This document shows positions 36,913 to 45,932 of a DNA stretch of 64,000 bases, piece by piece (the stretch's first letter is position 1; each line of letters opens with the position of its first letter). Where the stretch lies: the NCBI GenBank assembly GCA_021414065.1, contig JAIOPE010000151.1, positions 30,381 to 94,380 on the forward strand, written 5' to 3'. The translations under genes were made by a program, and so were the position numbers. The notes beneath the pieces are model-generated. The model worked only from the letters and a program-made list of their open reading frames with translations, had not been told where the DNA came from and did no database searches. Source of the stretch: Planctomycetota bacterium. GTDB taxonomy: Bacteria; Planctomycetota; JAJSAM01; JAJVHW01.

Positions 36913-37674
36913 TCAGGTCGATTCCTGACGAAGGCGCTCCGCCGCCACCGCCGCGATCGCCGCCTGCACGTTGTACGACGGAATGAACCCCGCGCTCGGG
37001 AGACGGATCACGGCGTCTGCGGATGCGATCACGTCGGCCGGCACGCCTGCGTGCTCGCCGCCGGCAACGAGCAGGACGTCGCCTCGCAGGTCGGCGTCCC
37101 ACGGGGGCCGGTCGCCGCAGGATTCCAGGACGACGACCCGCCGCCCGGCCGCACGCGCCGACGCCACGACCGCCGTGGCGTCCGTCCAGAAGACCGGGAA
37201 GAAGCGGTCCGCGCCGATCGACGCACGGAGCGCGCCGCGCTTCGGCTCGCCGACGAGCGGAGGGTCGATGGCGACGAGCGCCGCACCCGAGACCTCGGCC
37301 GTGCGGATCGAGAGGCCGATGTTCCCGGGGAACGCGAGCCCGACGAGCAGCCACGCCGGGCCGCGCTCGCGCATCGCGTCGTCTAGCGACGCCGCCGGAT
37401 CGGGCCCCGCGAGAGCGAGCACGTCGGTCGTCCCGCCGCCGCCGGTGAGGCGCGCGATCTCGGCGTCGGCGGCGTCGATCACCCGCGCCCCGGCGAGCCG
37501 AGCGCGTTCGATGACGTCGGCGTGGTCCGCGCGGCCGCCGTCGGTCGCCGCGTCGCGCCGAACGAACACGACCCGCACGGGCAGTCCTCCGTCGAGCGCG
37601 GCCGCAAGCGCCGCAGCGCCGACGAGGCGGCGGCGGATCGGGGGCACCTCGTGTCCGCTTCTCTCGCTCTGCAC
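36913..37674 (-). CDS. TrmH/SpoU-family RNA 2'-O-methyltransferase
   Basis: About 253 aa from GTG 37674 (start uncertain). The SPOUT fold is marked by motif 1 'GLAFPGNIGLSIRTAEVSGA' (N, G and R conserved), motif 2 'DVLLVAGGEHAGVPADVI' (GxExxG-like) and motif 3 'IRLPSAGFIPSYNVQAAIAA' (Asn of the knot; Tyr where Leu is usual). Such enzymes 2'-O-methylate rRNA or tRNA riboses using SAM. The first 100 residues look like a degenerate alpha/beta substrate-binding domain. Which RNA is the target cannot be told from sequence. Confidence 0.85.
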   Translation of the reverse strand: MQSERSGHEVPPIRRRLVGAAALAAALDGGLPVRVVFVRRDAATDGGRADHADVIERARLAGARVIDAADAEIARLTGGGGTTDVLALAGPDPAASLDDAMRERGPAWLLVGLAFPGNIGLSIRTAEVSGAALVAIDPPLVGEPKRGALRASIGADRFFPVFWTDATAVVASARAAGRRVVVLESCGDRPPWDADLRGDVLLVAGGEHAGVPADVIASADAVIRLPSAGFIPSYNVQAAIAAVAAERLRQEST

Positions 37675-37724
37675 TCGCGTGTCTCCGTGGCCCGGCCTGC
37701 TCCGTACAGTAGTGTTTGTACCCC

Positions 37725-39113
37725 ATGCGACCCACCTACGTACTCGCCGTCCTCTGCGTTCCGGCCCTCGCACTCGCGCAGGACGCGGCCCAGCCCGCGC
37801 CGACCGGCACGCTGCTCTGGGATGCTCTGCCGCCCGGCGCCGACCTCGTCATCCACACGCCGAATCTGCCGCAGTTGCTCGCATCGGCGCCCGACGTCGG
37901 CTTCGGCACCGCCGCCGCGTGGGGCGCCGCGTTCGACGCGCAGCTCCGCACGTGGGGCGAAGCGAGCGGAGAGCCCGGGAAACTCGTCGCGGCGGGCGGC
38001 GCGCTCCTTCGCATGGCCGACGGCGAGGCGGTGCTCGCGTCGATGGAACTTCCTCGAATCGGCTCGGCAACTGCGCCGCGCACTCGCTGCGTGTTCTTCG
38101 CATTCCGAACGAGGTCGAAGGAGAAGGAACTCCGCGCAGCGGTGGACGACATCATCTCTGCGGGGCTCAGCACGCGCTGGCCCGGCGCGCCGCGCGTCGA
38201 GCAGACCATGGGCCGCCCCGTGATCTCCCTCTCCGCTCCGCACGACGGTCTCTGGCTCCGCGTGCAGGACGGTCTCGTCGCCGTTTCGGACCACCCGCTC
38301 GCGCTCGGCCTCTTCTTCAGGGGACTCGAGCGCGTCGCCCGCGAGGTGAAGCCGCCCGAGGACGTCTCGGCGATCCGCCTCCACGTGCGTCACGGGCGCT
38401 TCGACTCGGCCGCCAGGTGGGAGGGCGTGACCTTCCTCGAACGCGAGGCGGTCAGTTCGCCGCTACGCGACGGGCTCGCTGTGTCCGGAGCAGCGTTCTC
38501 GTCGAAGACGGAGCCCGACGGCTTGATGTCGTGGATCACCGGCGAAGCGGGCGACCTGCCCATCCTGCCGCAACGCCTCCCCGACGACGTCGTGGAGCGT
38601 GCGAAGTCGATGAACGCACGCCCCCTGGCGCTCCGGCTGCAGGCCGACGGCTCGTGGACCGTGTCGGGTGCGGGCGGCGTCCCATCCGGCGAGAAGCCGA
38701 TCGTGGGCGGTGCTTCCCGTCTCGGCTGGCTCCGCGCGATGGCCGCCGGCACGCTGCCGTGCCCCGTCCCGATCGACACGGCGCTCCTCGCCGGGCCCGC
38801 GGCCGCGGCCGAGACCGCGCAGAAGGACATGCCGCTCGTGCTCGACTGGCGCCCGACGGACGATCCCGGCGAACTGCGCGGCCCGGCGTGGCACGGGCCG
38901 CTCACGTTCCTCGCGCTTCGAACTCTGCACGACATCGTCCACGGCCGTCCGCCGTTCGCGCCGCCGCCCGTGGAGCCCGAGGCGCCGCCGAAGCCGACGG
39001 TTCCGCTGCCCGAGCCGGTTCCGCCGCGCGAGGAACCGCGCGTGCCGAACGCCCCGGGACAGGCCCCGCCGAAGCCCGACGCACCGCTTCCGGTGCCCGG
39101 CGACGGCAGGTGA
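37725..39113 (+). CDS. Exported protein of unknown function with Pro-rich C-terminus
   Basis: A protein of 462 aa from ATG 37725. The signal peptide 'MRPTYVLAVLCVPALALA' is followed by QDAAQ. The body opens with 'TLLWDALPPGADLVIHTPNL', a pattern seen in planctomycete proteins that measure 'bias' or unknown DUF3352-like folds, but I would not assign a family. The last 55 residues are Pro/Glu-rich repeats ('PPKPTVPLPEPVPP'). The start is preceded by TACAGT and TAGTGT, either of which could be the -10. The next gene follows after 25 bp and may be a distant paralogue. Confidence 0.75.
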   Translation: MRPTYVLAVLCVPALALAQDAAQPAPTGTLLWDALPPGADLVIHTPNLPQLLASAPDVGFGTAAAWGAAFDAQLRTWGEASGEPGKLVAAGGALLRMADGEAVLASMELPRIGSATAPRTRCVFFAFRTRSKEKELRAAVDDIISAGLSTRWPGAPRVEQTMGRPVISLSAPHDGLWLRVQDGLVAVSDHPLALGLFFRGLERVAREVKPPEDVSAIRLHVRHGRFDSAARWEGVTFLEREAVSSPLRDGLAVSGAAFSSKTEPDGLMSWITGEAGDLPILPQRLPDDVVERAKSMNARPLALRLQADGSWTVSGAGGVPSGEKPIVGGASRLGWLRAMAAGTLPCPVPIDTALLAGPAAAAETAQKDMPLVLDWRPTDDPGELRGPAWHGPLTFLALRTLHDIVHGRPPFAPPPVEPEAPPKPTVPLPEPVPPREEPRVPNAPGQAPPKPDAPLPVPGDGR

Positions 39114-39138
39114 TGGTCGCGCTGCGAACGGCCGTCCT

Positions 39139-40884
39139 GTGAGCAAACCGCTGCTCCTGCTGGTCGCGGCGATCGCGGCGCTCACCCTGGCGTTGGCCGG
39201 CTTTGCGCTGCTGACGCTCACCGGTATCTGGCGACCGACGAGTCCGCCGCCGATGCCCCTCGGGCCGCCGCCCTCGACGGCGCCGAATCCGCCGCCGCAG
39301 ACCGGTCCGACGCTGCGTGTCGCGGCCGACTCCTTCGGCTACTTCGCGCCCGTCGCGGGCGAACCGACCGACGTCTGGCCGGGCGCCGGCGTGCGCGCGT
39401 TCGTCGGCGGCTTCGGCCGGTTCGAGCCGGGCGCGACGGACGCGTTCGTCTACGTCCGCGGGACCGACGGCGCGTTCGAGCAACGTCGCGTCGAACGCAC
39501 GCCGACGGCGCAGCGAGAGGAGTGGCGACCCGGCGGCGGCGTCACCGGCGGTGCTGCGGGCGCGCACCCGATTCGCGACGGGTTCCTCGCCGCCGCGACG
39601 TCGTGGGCCACGTCGCACGGGGTGCTCCGGCAGCGCAGCGCGGGTGAGACGCCGTCCGCTGTGCCGCCGGTTGCACCGCCTGTCGCGCCGTCCGCGCTCG
39701 TTCCCCGCTCGCCGCCACCGCCGGGTGCCGACCTCGCCGCGTGGGCGCCCGCCGACGCACCGTTCATTCGCTTTCGCTCCACCGAAGCTGCGTTCCGCTT
39801 TGCCGACATCGCGGACCGCATCGCAGGGCGCCTCGCGGCCGTCGCGGGTGACGGTCGCGACTACGGAAGTCTCCGCTGGGCTCTCCACGACCTGACGCTT
39901 CCCGCGGTGTGGAGCGCGAACCCGGAAGGCACCCGCGGCGCGGGGGAGTGCGCGGTCGTGCTCGACGGGCTTCCAGTTCTGGACGGACTTCCAGGGCGCG
40001 GCCGAGCGCGACTCGGCGCCGTGCTGCGCATCGTCGATCCCGACCTGTACCGGATGGAGAGTGAGGCCGGCGTCAGCTATGCAGCGCTGCCCGAGCACAG
40101 TGGGGCGCCCGCAGACGATCCGCATCCCGACGCGCGTCCGCGGCGGAACCATCGTCGCACCATCGCTGACGTCGAGGCGATCGGCTCCGACGCTGTGTTC
40201 CTCGCGCGGATCGCGGAACCGGCGGGCCCGGCCCTCGGGAGCGACGCCGAATACTCCGCGCTCGCCGCCGTTCCCACTCGCACCGACGCCGAGGCCGCGT
40301 TCGCGTTCGTCCCGCGCGCGGCGCGGACCGCGTCCGGCTCGAACGCCGCTGCCGAGCGGTTCGCATCCGAAGGCGTCGCCCATCTCTGGACCCTGTGGAC
40401 CGGCACCCCGCTGCCGGGTGAACTCGTTCCCGACGTCACCGCGCCCGCCCGGCCGTCGCTCGTCGCGTCGGTCGTCTACGTGCGTGTCGTGACGGACGCG
40501 AAGGGGGCCGACGTCGAGGTCGGCTTCGTGACGGCCGACGCCGCAACGCAGGCCGCGGCTGCACTCCAGGCCGTTGCACAACCGTTCACCGAGGGCGCCT
40601 CGACGTGCGCCCGCACCCGGAACGACATCGCGCCGCTGGCCCGGATGGACCGTCCGCAGAAGGACATCGCGGAGCGCTGCTTCGTCGTTCTTGGATGGAA
40701 ACCCGTGTGCCCGTGCGGCGGCACCTACGTGGTCCACCCGATCACGCGCGAGGTCTCGTGCACCGCGCACGGCACCGATGCGAAGCCGCTCGCTGCTCCT
40801 CCGTCGCCGCCGCGCATCATTCGCAACGTCGTCACCGACGGTGCGAACGTCCGATTCCGCGTGCCGATCGACTGGAACCGCTGA
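39139..40884 (+). CDS. Membrane-anchored unknown protein with pilin-type Cys tail motif
   Basis: A protein of 581 aa with a GTG start. One N-terminal membrane helix (5-27, 'LLLVAAIAALTLALAGFALL'), a Pro-rich linker, then a large soluble part ('PADAPFIRFRSTEAAFRFAD'). Near the C-terminus, 'CPCGGTYVVHPITREVSCTA' followed by HG has the C-P-x-GG-x-Y...V-x-C-x2-HG spacing seen in the C-terminal Cys loop of many type IV pilin-like and pseudopilin proteins. The N-terminal helix lacks a prepilin peptidase site, so this is not a pilin itself. It lies 25 bp after the preceding exported protein, probably in one operon. Confidence 0.72.
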   Translation: MSKPLLLLVAAIAALTLALAGFALLTLTGIWRPTSPPPMPLGPPPSTAPNPPPQTGPTLRVAADSFGYFAPVAGEPTDVWPGAGVRAFVGGFGRFEPGATDAFVYVRGTDGAFEQRRVERTPTAQREEWRPGGGVTGGAAGAHPIRDGFLAAATSWATSHGVLRQRSAGETPSAVPPVAPPVAPSALVPRSPPPPGADLAAWAPADAPFIRFRSTEAAFRFADIADRIAGRLAAVAGDGRDYGSLRWALHDLTLPAVWSANPEGTRGAGECAVVLDGLPVLDGLPGRGRARLGAVLRIVDPDLYRMESEAGVSYAALPEHSGAPADDPHPDARPRRNHRRTIADVEAIGSDAVFLARIAEPAGPALGSDAEYSALAAVPTRTDAEAAFAFVPRAARTASGSNAAAERFASEGVAHLWTLWTGTPLPGELVPDVTAPARPSLVASVVYVRVVTDAKGADVEVGFVTADAATQAAAALQAVAQPFTEGASTCARTRNDIAPLARMDRPQKDIAERCFVVLGWKPVCPCGGTYVVHPITREVSCTAHGTDAKPLAAPPSPPRIIRNVVTDGANVRFRVPIDWNR

Positions 40885-40895
40885 CGATCTCCCGG

Positions 40896-40901
40896 TACGG
40901 T
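40896..40901 (+). promoter_or_regulatory. -10 element (TACGGT) before the RDD gene
   Basis: TACGGT ends 8 nt before GTG 40910. A weaker match than the others, but in the same position, so it may give the RDD-SpoIIM pair its own leaderless start. Confidence 0.4.
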
Positions 40902-40909
40902 GAACCCGA

Positions 40910-42019
40910 GTGCAAGACGACGCGACGACCGGCGGGAGCCTGCTCGACCAGCGCCTCGAGATCGAGACGCCGGAACGCGTCGTCATCACGCACGACCTCG
41001 CCGGGATCGGCAGCCGGTTCGCGGCGGGGACGATCGACGCCTGCTTCTTGATCATCCCGTGGTGCGGCGCGGTCTGTGTGCTGGCCGCGATGATGCCGAT
41101 GTCGATGCGCGGCGGCGAGCCGAAGCCGGAGGAGTTGCAGGCGCTCGGCATGGCCACCGTCGGCGTCTGCTACGCGATCTTCTGGCTCTACTTCCTGCTC
41201 TTCGAAACGTTCGGCGGGGGGCGCACGCCCGGGAAGCGCATTCTCAAGCTCCGCGTGATGTCCGTCCACGGCGGGCCGGCCCCTGCGTCGGCGGTCGTGC
41301 TGCGCAACGTGGTGCGCGTGGTGGACTCGATCCCGACGTTGATCCTGCCGGTGCTCGGCGGCATCGTGATGTTCACCACGAAGCGTGCGCAGCGCATCGG
41401 CGACCTCGTCGCCGGCACGGTGGTCGTTCGCGAGCGGATCGAGGCGTTGCGTCTTCCGTCGCGCGGCGGCGCGGGCGGCGCCAAGACCGCGTCGGCGACC
41501 AACTCGTTCTTCCTCCCGCTGCCCGGCATGCTCGTCTACGGGAGCGTTCCGCGCGAGCAGCCGAACCCCGAGTTCCTTGCCGGCGCCGCGGGCGCATCCG
41601 CCAACGCATCGGCGTCCGTCGATGAGTTGACCGCCACGGAGATCGCCGAGGTGGATCGTTTCCTCGTGCGCCGCGGCGAACTCAACAACGTCTCGCGCAC
41701 CGCGATCGCAGCGCAGATCTGCGGGCGCCTGCGGGACCGCTACGCGCTGCCGCCGGGCGACGCAGAGAAGATCCTCGGACTCCTCGGGGCGCGCCGCACG
41801 CCGCAGCAGGTCCGCGACCTCGCCGGGCCAGCGTTTGCGCGGCAGCCGAGTGCAGGCGCCTCACCGCCGACGCCTCCCGCGCCCGCTGGATCCGATGCGA
41901 CCGAAGCCGCCGAGCCGTCGAGCGCGTCGGACACGCCCGACGGCGACGCGAAGTGGGCGCGCCCGACGCCGCCGCCGTCTCCGTCGTCTCCGTCGCCGCC
42001 CGGAGATGTCGGCCCATGA
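40910..42019 (+). CDS. RDD-family membrane protein
   Basis: A protein of 369 aa. The RDD signature opens with 'HDLAGIGSRFAAGTIDACFL' (Arg and Asp in the first helix) and continues with 'GRTPGKRILKLRVM' after helix 2 and 'RAQRIGDLVAGTVVVRER' at the end. There are three or four membrane helices up to residue 165, then a cytoplasmic region to about 320 and a Pro/Ser-rich tail. RDD proteins are putative transporters, some with Na+/H+ antiport activity. The ATGA overlap couples it to the SpoIIM-like gene, a pairing typical of the MoxR/DUF58 locus that lies a few kb away on the other strand. Confidence 0.88.
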   Translation: MQDDATTGGSLLDQRLEIETPERVVITHDLAGIGSRFAAGTIDACFLIIPWCGAVCVLAAMMPMSMRGGEPKPEELQALGMATVGVCYAIFWLYFLLFETFGGGRTPGKRILKLRVMSVHGGPAPASAVVLRNVVRVVDSIPTLILPVLGGIVMFTTKRAQRIGDLVAGTVVVRERIEALRLPSRGGAGGAKTASATNSFFLPLPGMLVYGSVPREQPNPEFLAGAAGASANASASVDELTATEIAEVDRFLVRRGELNNVSRTAIAAQICGRLRDRYALPPGDAEKILGLLGARRTPQQVRDLAGPAFARQPSAGASPPTPPAPAGSDATEAAEPSSASDTPDGDAKWARPTPPPSPSSPSPPGDVGP

Positions 42020-43005
42020 ACGAGCGACGATTCGTCGCGGGTCGCATCGAGCGCTGGCGGGAGCTCGAGGGTCTCGTCACCCGTGCGCAGAAGCTCGGCC
42101 TGCGACGGCTTCCGGGCGCCGACGTCCGCCGTCTCGGCGCGCTCTATCGCTCCGCTGCGACCGACCTCGCAGCCGCGCGAACGCTCGGTTGCTCCGACGA
42201 CACGATCCGCCACGTCAACCGCCTCTGCGCCGGCGCGCACGATCTCGTCTACGGATCGCGGCGCACGAGCCCTCTGCAGACGCTCCTGCTCGGGCTGACC
42301 GAGGAGTTCCCGGAACTCCTGCGACGCACGATCGCGTGGCATCTCGCAGCGACGGCGCTCTGCCTGCTCGCCGGACTCGCCGCGTACGTCGTCTTCCGCG
42401 AGGACCCGGACCTCGCCGACCGCACGCTCGGCGCCGTCTTCCGTCAGCGCGCCGAACGCGCCGCTGCGATGCCCGAGGACGCCCGCCGCTACCTGGAGTT
42501 GCGCGGCGCGTTCGCGCCGTTCCTCTCGTGGGGCATCATCGCGAACAATATCACCGTGTCGCTCATCCTGTTCGCGTGCGGAGCCGCGACGATCGCGCTC
42601 GGCGCGCTCTCGCTCATCGTCAACGGCGCGATGCTCGGCGGCGGGTTCGCGGTGTTCGCCGACGCGGGCGTCCCGGGCGTTCTAGGCACGTTCGTCGCGG
42701 CGCACGGGCCGCTCGAGATGATGGCCATCTGGATCGCCGGCGGCGCGGGCCTGCGCGTCGGCGTGTCGTGGCTGCTCCCCGGCCGCCGCTCGCGCATCGC
42801 TGCGTTCCAGGAGGCCGGCCGCGAGGCGATCACGCTCCTCCTCGGAACGACGGTCATGCTCGTTGCCGCCGGCCTGATCGAGGGCTTCGTCTCGCCGTCC
42901 ACCGCGCCCGCGTGGATCAAGATCGTCATCGGCGCCGTGAGCGGCGGCGGGTTCATCGCGTGGATCGCGGTGCAGCGCCGCGACGCCGCGGCCGCGGACG
43001 GCTGA
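42016..43005 (+). CDS. Stage II sporulation protein M-like (DUF95) membrane protein
   Basis: A protein of 329 aa, ATG inside the RDD stop. The N-terminal cytoplasmic helical part ('RRFVAGRIERWRELEGLVTR') and then five or six membrane helices ('FLSWGIIANNITVSLILFAC', 'AHGPLEMMAIWIAGGAGLRV') match the SpoIIM-like family. 'E' and 'H' in 'FVAAHGPLEMMAIW' are the usual conserved polar residues. In sporulating bacteria SpoIIM helps remodel peptidoglycan; in non-sporulating phyla the role is unknown. It converges with the di-haem peroxidase across a tandem repeat. Confidence 0.88.
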   Translation: MNERRFVAGRIERWRELEGLVTRAQKLGLRRLPGADVRRLGALYRSAATDLAAARTLGCSDDTIRHVNRLCAGAHDLVYGSRRTSPLQTLLLGLTEEFPELLRRTIAWHLAATALCLLAGLAAYVVFREDPDLADRTLGAVFRQRAERAAAMPEDARRYLELRGAFAPFLSWGIIANNITVSLILFACGAATIALGALSLIVNGAMLGGGFAVFADAGVPGVLGTFVAAHGPLEMMAIWIAGGAGLRVGVSWLLPGRRSRIAAFQEAGREAITLLLGTTVMLVAAGLIEGFVSPSTAPAWIKIVIGAVSGGGFIAWIAVQRRDAAAADG

Positions 43006-43014
43006 CTCGTCCAG

Positions 43015-43080
43015 TCTACTTGGGCAGCCGCCCGGTTCACTTGGGCAGCCGCCCGGTTTATCTGGGCAGCCGCCCGGTCT
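43015..43080. repeat. Three tandem 21-bp repeats with hairpin cores
   Basis: 'tgggcagccgcccggt' starts at 43021, 43042 and 43063, an exact 21-bp period. Each unit holds the small palindrome GGGCAGCCGCCC. The array lies between the convergent SpoIIM-like and peroxidase genes; the last unit encodes the C-terminal GRLPR and stop of the peroxidase. It may serve as a bidirectional terminator, or it may be slippage that has moved the stop codon. Confidence 0.8.
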
Positions 43081-44341
43081 CGACCGGCGGGAACGCGCCG
43101 GTGCAGGCCTTCATGAAGTCAACGAGGTCCGTCTTCTCCTCGGGCGTGAGACCGAGCGGCTTCATGTTCTCGTCGAGCCACTGATTCGGGTGGCCGCCCT
43201 TGTTGTACCACTCGACCACTTCCTCAAGCGTCGCCATGCTGCCGTCGTGCATGTACGGCGCGGTCTCAGCGACGTTGCGCACGGTCGGCGTCTTGAACGC
43301 GCCGCGGTCGCGCTCGACCTTCGTGACGACGAAGCGCCCGAGGTCCGGCTCCTTCGCGTCCATGCCGACACCGATGTTGCGGTAGCTCTCGTCCGTGAGG
43401 TTCGGGCCGACGTGGCACTTCGTGCAGTTGGCCTTCCCGAAGTAGAGGTCGCGACCGCGGATGGCAGACGCGCTCATCGGGTTCTTCGTGACGCCTTCCT
43501 TCGCTTCGCTCACGAGCGCCGCGAGTTCGAGGTCGTCGTTCATCTCCGCCTGCGTGACGTCGCGGAACCTCGCCCAACGCTCGTGGTGGTCGAACGGCGA
43601 CGGGCCCGTGATGATCGCGCGCTCGAACGTTGCGAGCGCCTTGCCCACGGCGTCGATCGTCACGCCGCCGAAGATCCGGTCGAACTGGAGCTTGTAGCCT
43701 TCGATCCCAGCGACCGACTTCACGCAAGCCTCGTGCGTATTGCCCATCTCGATCGGGTTCGCGATCGGACCGACGGCCTGGTCCTCGAGCGTTGCAGCGC
43801 GGCCGTCCCAGAACTGCAGGTCCGAGAGGATGCGGTTGTACGAAGCGGGCGAGTTGCGGCCGCCCTTCTGGCCCCGGATGCCCTCGCCCGTCTTCGTGTG
43901 CATCGCCCAGCCGGCCTTCGGGTCGTGACACGTCGCGCAACTCACCGTGCCGTCAGCCGAGAGCCGCGGATCGAAGTAGAGCTGACGCCCGAGTTCGATC
44001 TTCGCGCGCGTGAGCGGGTTCGTCGCGAGGCCCTTCTCCTGGCCCGCGCCGGCATCGAGTCCGTAGGGGAGGATCGGGTCGATCACGACGTGGTGCTTCG
44101 GGTCGGCCAGCCAAGCGCGGATCTCGTCGGTGGTGAGCGCCCCCGTGCCGGGGATGCCCGCGGTGAGAAGCGGAGTGCCGAGCAGCATCTTTGTCCGTGC
44201 AACGGGTTCGCTCGACGTTCCGCCGCCGCGCACCGGTTCGTCGCCGGCGTTCGCGCGGAACGCGACGCCCGCCCCGACCGCGCAGACGGCGCAGACCGTG
44301 CAGACGACAGACACGACACCCATGAAACGCTTCGAAGTCAT
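43058..44341 (-). CDS. Di-haem cytochrome-c peroxidase (CcpA/MauG family)
   Basis: A protein of 427 aa with an AGGAGG ribosome-binding site and a signal peptide (to about residue 31). The N-terminal haem site is 'VSCATCHDPKAGWA' and the C-terminal one 'ANCTKCHVGPNLTDESYRN', as in bacterial di-haem peroxidases, with 'FKTPTVRNVAETAPYMHDGS' supplying the Met of the high-potential haem. The family reduces H2O2 in the periplasm using cytochrome c electrons, or oxidises protein or small-molecule substrates (MauG). It splits the RDD/SpoIIM pair from the MoxR operon, so it may have been inserted there. No partner cytochrome is nearby. Confidence 0.93.
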   Translation of the reverse strand: MTSKRFMGVVSVVCTVCAVCAVGAGVAFRANAGDEPVRGGGTSSEPVARTKMLLGTPLLTAGIPGTGALTTDEIRAWLADPKHHVVIDPILPYGLDAGAGQEKGLATNPLTRAKIELGRQLYFDPRLSADGTVSCATCHDPKAGWAMHTKTGEGIRGQKGGRNSPASYNRILSDLQFWDGRAATLEDQAVGPIANPIEMGNTHEACVKSVAGIEGYKLQFDRIFGGVTIDAVGKALATFERAIITGPSPFDHHERWARFRDVTQAEMNDDLELAALVSEAKEGVTKNPMSASAIRGRDLYFGKANCTKCHVGPNLTDESYRNIGVGMDAKEPDLGRFVVTKVERDRGAFKTPTVRNVAETAPYMHDGSMATLEEVVEWYNKGGHPNQWLDENMKPLGLTPEEKTDLVDFMKACTGAFPPVETGRLPR

Positions 44342-44474
44342 CGACGCCTCCTCGTGCGTAGGCCCGAACCGTCCGGGCGCGACGCGCTCCGCATCCTGCG
44401 GGGAGGGCTCGCCACGCGGCGATGAGCAGGGTCACTTCGGCAGAGGCGATGTCGTGAGACCGAAGTCGCGCGCG

Positions 44475-45932
44475 TCAGACGAGCAGGCGCGCCTTGAGGT
44501 CCAGGTACTTCTCGACGAGCGCGGGACCGAGGCGGCGGGGGTCGATGTCGAGGATGTGGAGTCCGTCGCGGCGCATGCGGGCGATGGCCTGCTCGCGTTC
44601 GAGGAGAAGGTCCTCGGCGGCGGCCTGCTCGTAGGCGGCAGATGCGTTGGCGGGCGTACAGTCTGCGAGGGCGTCGAGCGCGGGGTCGCGCAGCGTGACG
44701 AGCAGGACGACATGTCGCCGCGCCTGGCGCTTCGCTTCGTCGGCGACGATGCGCGACGCGTCGTTCGAGAGGACGTCGGTGAAGAGGACCACGAGCGATC
44801 GCTTGCGATGGCGCGCGGCGAGTTCGGCGAATGCGCGTTCGTAGTCGCTCTCGACGAGGCGCGGTTCGACGTCGAGTGTTGCGTCCACGATGCGCTCGAC
44901 GGCCATGCGACCCTTCACCGGCGGCACGTACGCGAGGATGCGCTCGGCGAACGCGAGCATCCCGACGCGGTCGTCGCGGAGAGCGGCGACGTGCGAGAGC
45001 AGCACGCACGCGTTCAACACGTGGTCGAGACGCGTGAGTCCGCCGACCTCGGCGGTCATCCAGCGGCCGGCGTCCACCAGGAGAAGCACGGTGCGACTGC
45101 GTTCCAGCTCGTACTGGCGGGCGATGAGCTTCCCGTGTCGCGCCGACGCCTTCCAGTCGAGCTTGCGCGGATCGTCGCCCGCGACGTACTCGCGGAGCGA
45201 CTCGAACGACGTGCCCTCGCCGCGGCGGCGGGCCTGTCGCAAACCAGCCTCGCGACGGAGTCCGCGACGCAGCAGACGCGCGGCATCGGCAACGGACGCC
45301 ACGCCGGGCAGCACGCGCACGTCGCGGCCGACGTCGAACCGCACCTGCTGCCCCGCGAGGCCCATCGGCCCGCGCAAGCGCACGTGGACCGCGCCGAGTT
45401 GCATGCGCCCACGCCGACTCGGAAGGACGGTCGTCGTGGCGACGACGTGCCCAGCGGCGGGCAGGACCAGGCCCTCGGGTTCACGGACGCGGGCGATGTG
45501 AACGTCGAGATCATCGACGAACTCGAACGGGATTGCCGTACGCGCCGCCGCACGCGCCGCGGGGCCGACGCCTTCACGCCGACGGATCGCCACCGAGACG
45601 TCGGTGCCGGCGCCGAGCGGGAGGACGGGCGAACCGAGGCGCAGGCACTCGATCGTCTCGGGATGAGGAAGCGCGAAGAAGTCAACCAGGCACGCGACGA
45701 GCACCGCGAGCACCATCACCGCCCCGATCCACACGGCGGGGGTCCACCACGTGGCCACGACGACCGGCACCGCGGCGGCAGCGATGAACGCCGCGGCGCG
45801 GGCGGTCGGGAGCGGCAGCGGCCACGTCGATGTCCCGCGGACGGGCACAGGGTCGATGTCGGCCACGCGGGCGCGGGGCTTCGCGGTGGCGGTCGCAACA
45901 GTCGCGGCGATGGGGCCGGTCGCGTCAGCCAC
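44475..45932 (-). CDS. DUF58 (von Willebrand-like) protein of the MoxR locus
   Basis: A protein of 485 aa from a GTG that shares one base with the MoxR stop. Two N-terminal membrane helices (about 33-72), then a beta part, then the DUF58 signature 'GEGTSFESLREYVAGDDPRK' and 'LDWKASARHGKLIARQYELE', followed by a VWA-like fold with 'RTVLLLVDAGRWM' (only a partial metal site, DAGRW rather than DxSxS). DUF58 proteins are substrates or partners of MoxR AAA+ chaperones. The frame is open further upstream inside moxR, but not as a gene. Confidence 0.9.
   Translation of the reverse strand: MADATGPIAATVATATAKPRARVADIDPVPVRGTSTWPLPLPTARAAAFIAAAAVPVVVATWWTPAVWIGAVMVLAVLVACLVDFFALPHPETIECLRLGSPVLPLGAGTDVSVAIRRREGVGPAARAAARTAIPFEFVDDLDVHIARVREPEGLVLPAAGHVVATTTVLPSRRGRMQLGAVHVRLRGPMGLAGQQVRFDVGRDVRVLPGVASVADAARLLRRGLRREAGLRQARRRGEGTSFESLREYVAGDDPRKLDWKASARHGKLIARQYELERSRTVLLLVDAGRWMTAEVGGLTRLDHVLNACVLLSHVAALRDDRVGMLAFAERILAYVPPVKGRMAVERIVDATLDVEPRLVESDYERAFAELAARHRKRSLVVLFTDVLSNDASRIVADEAKRQARRHVVLLVTLRDPALDALADCTPANASAAYEQAAAEDLLLEREQAIARMRRDGLHILDIDPRRLGPALVEKYLDLKARLLV

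Noticed and set aside
39139..40884. Type IV pilin call for this protein
   Set aside because: The Cys tail fits, but there is no prepilin cleavage site before the N-terminal helix and the protein is far too long.
44434..44466. Inverted repeat ACTTCGG/CCGAAGT after DUF58 as a terminator
   Set aside because: Only a 7-bp stem with a 19-nt loop and no T-tract; too weak to call.
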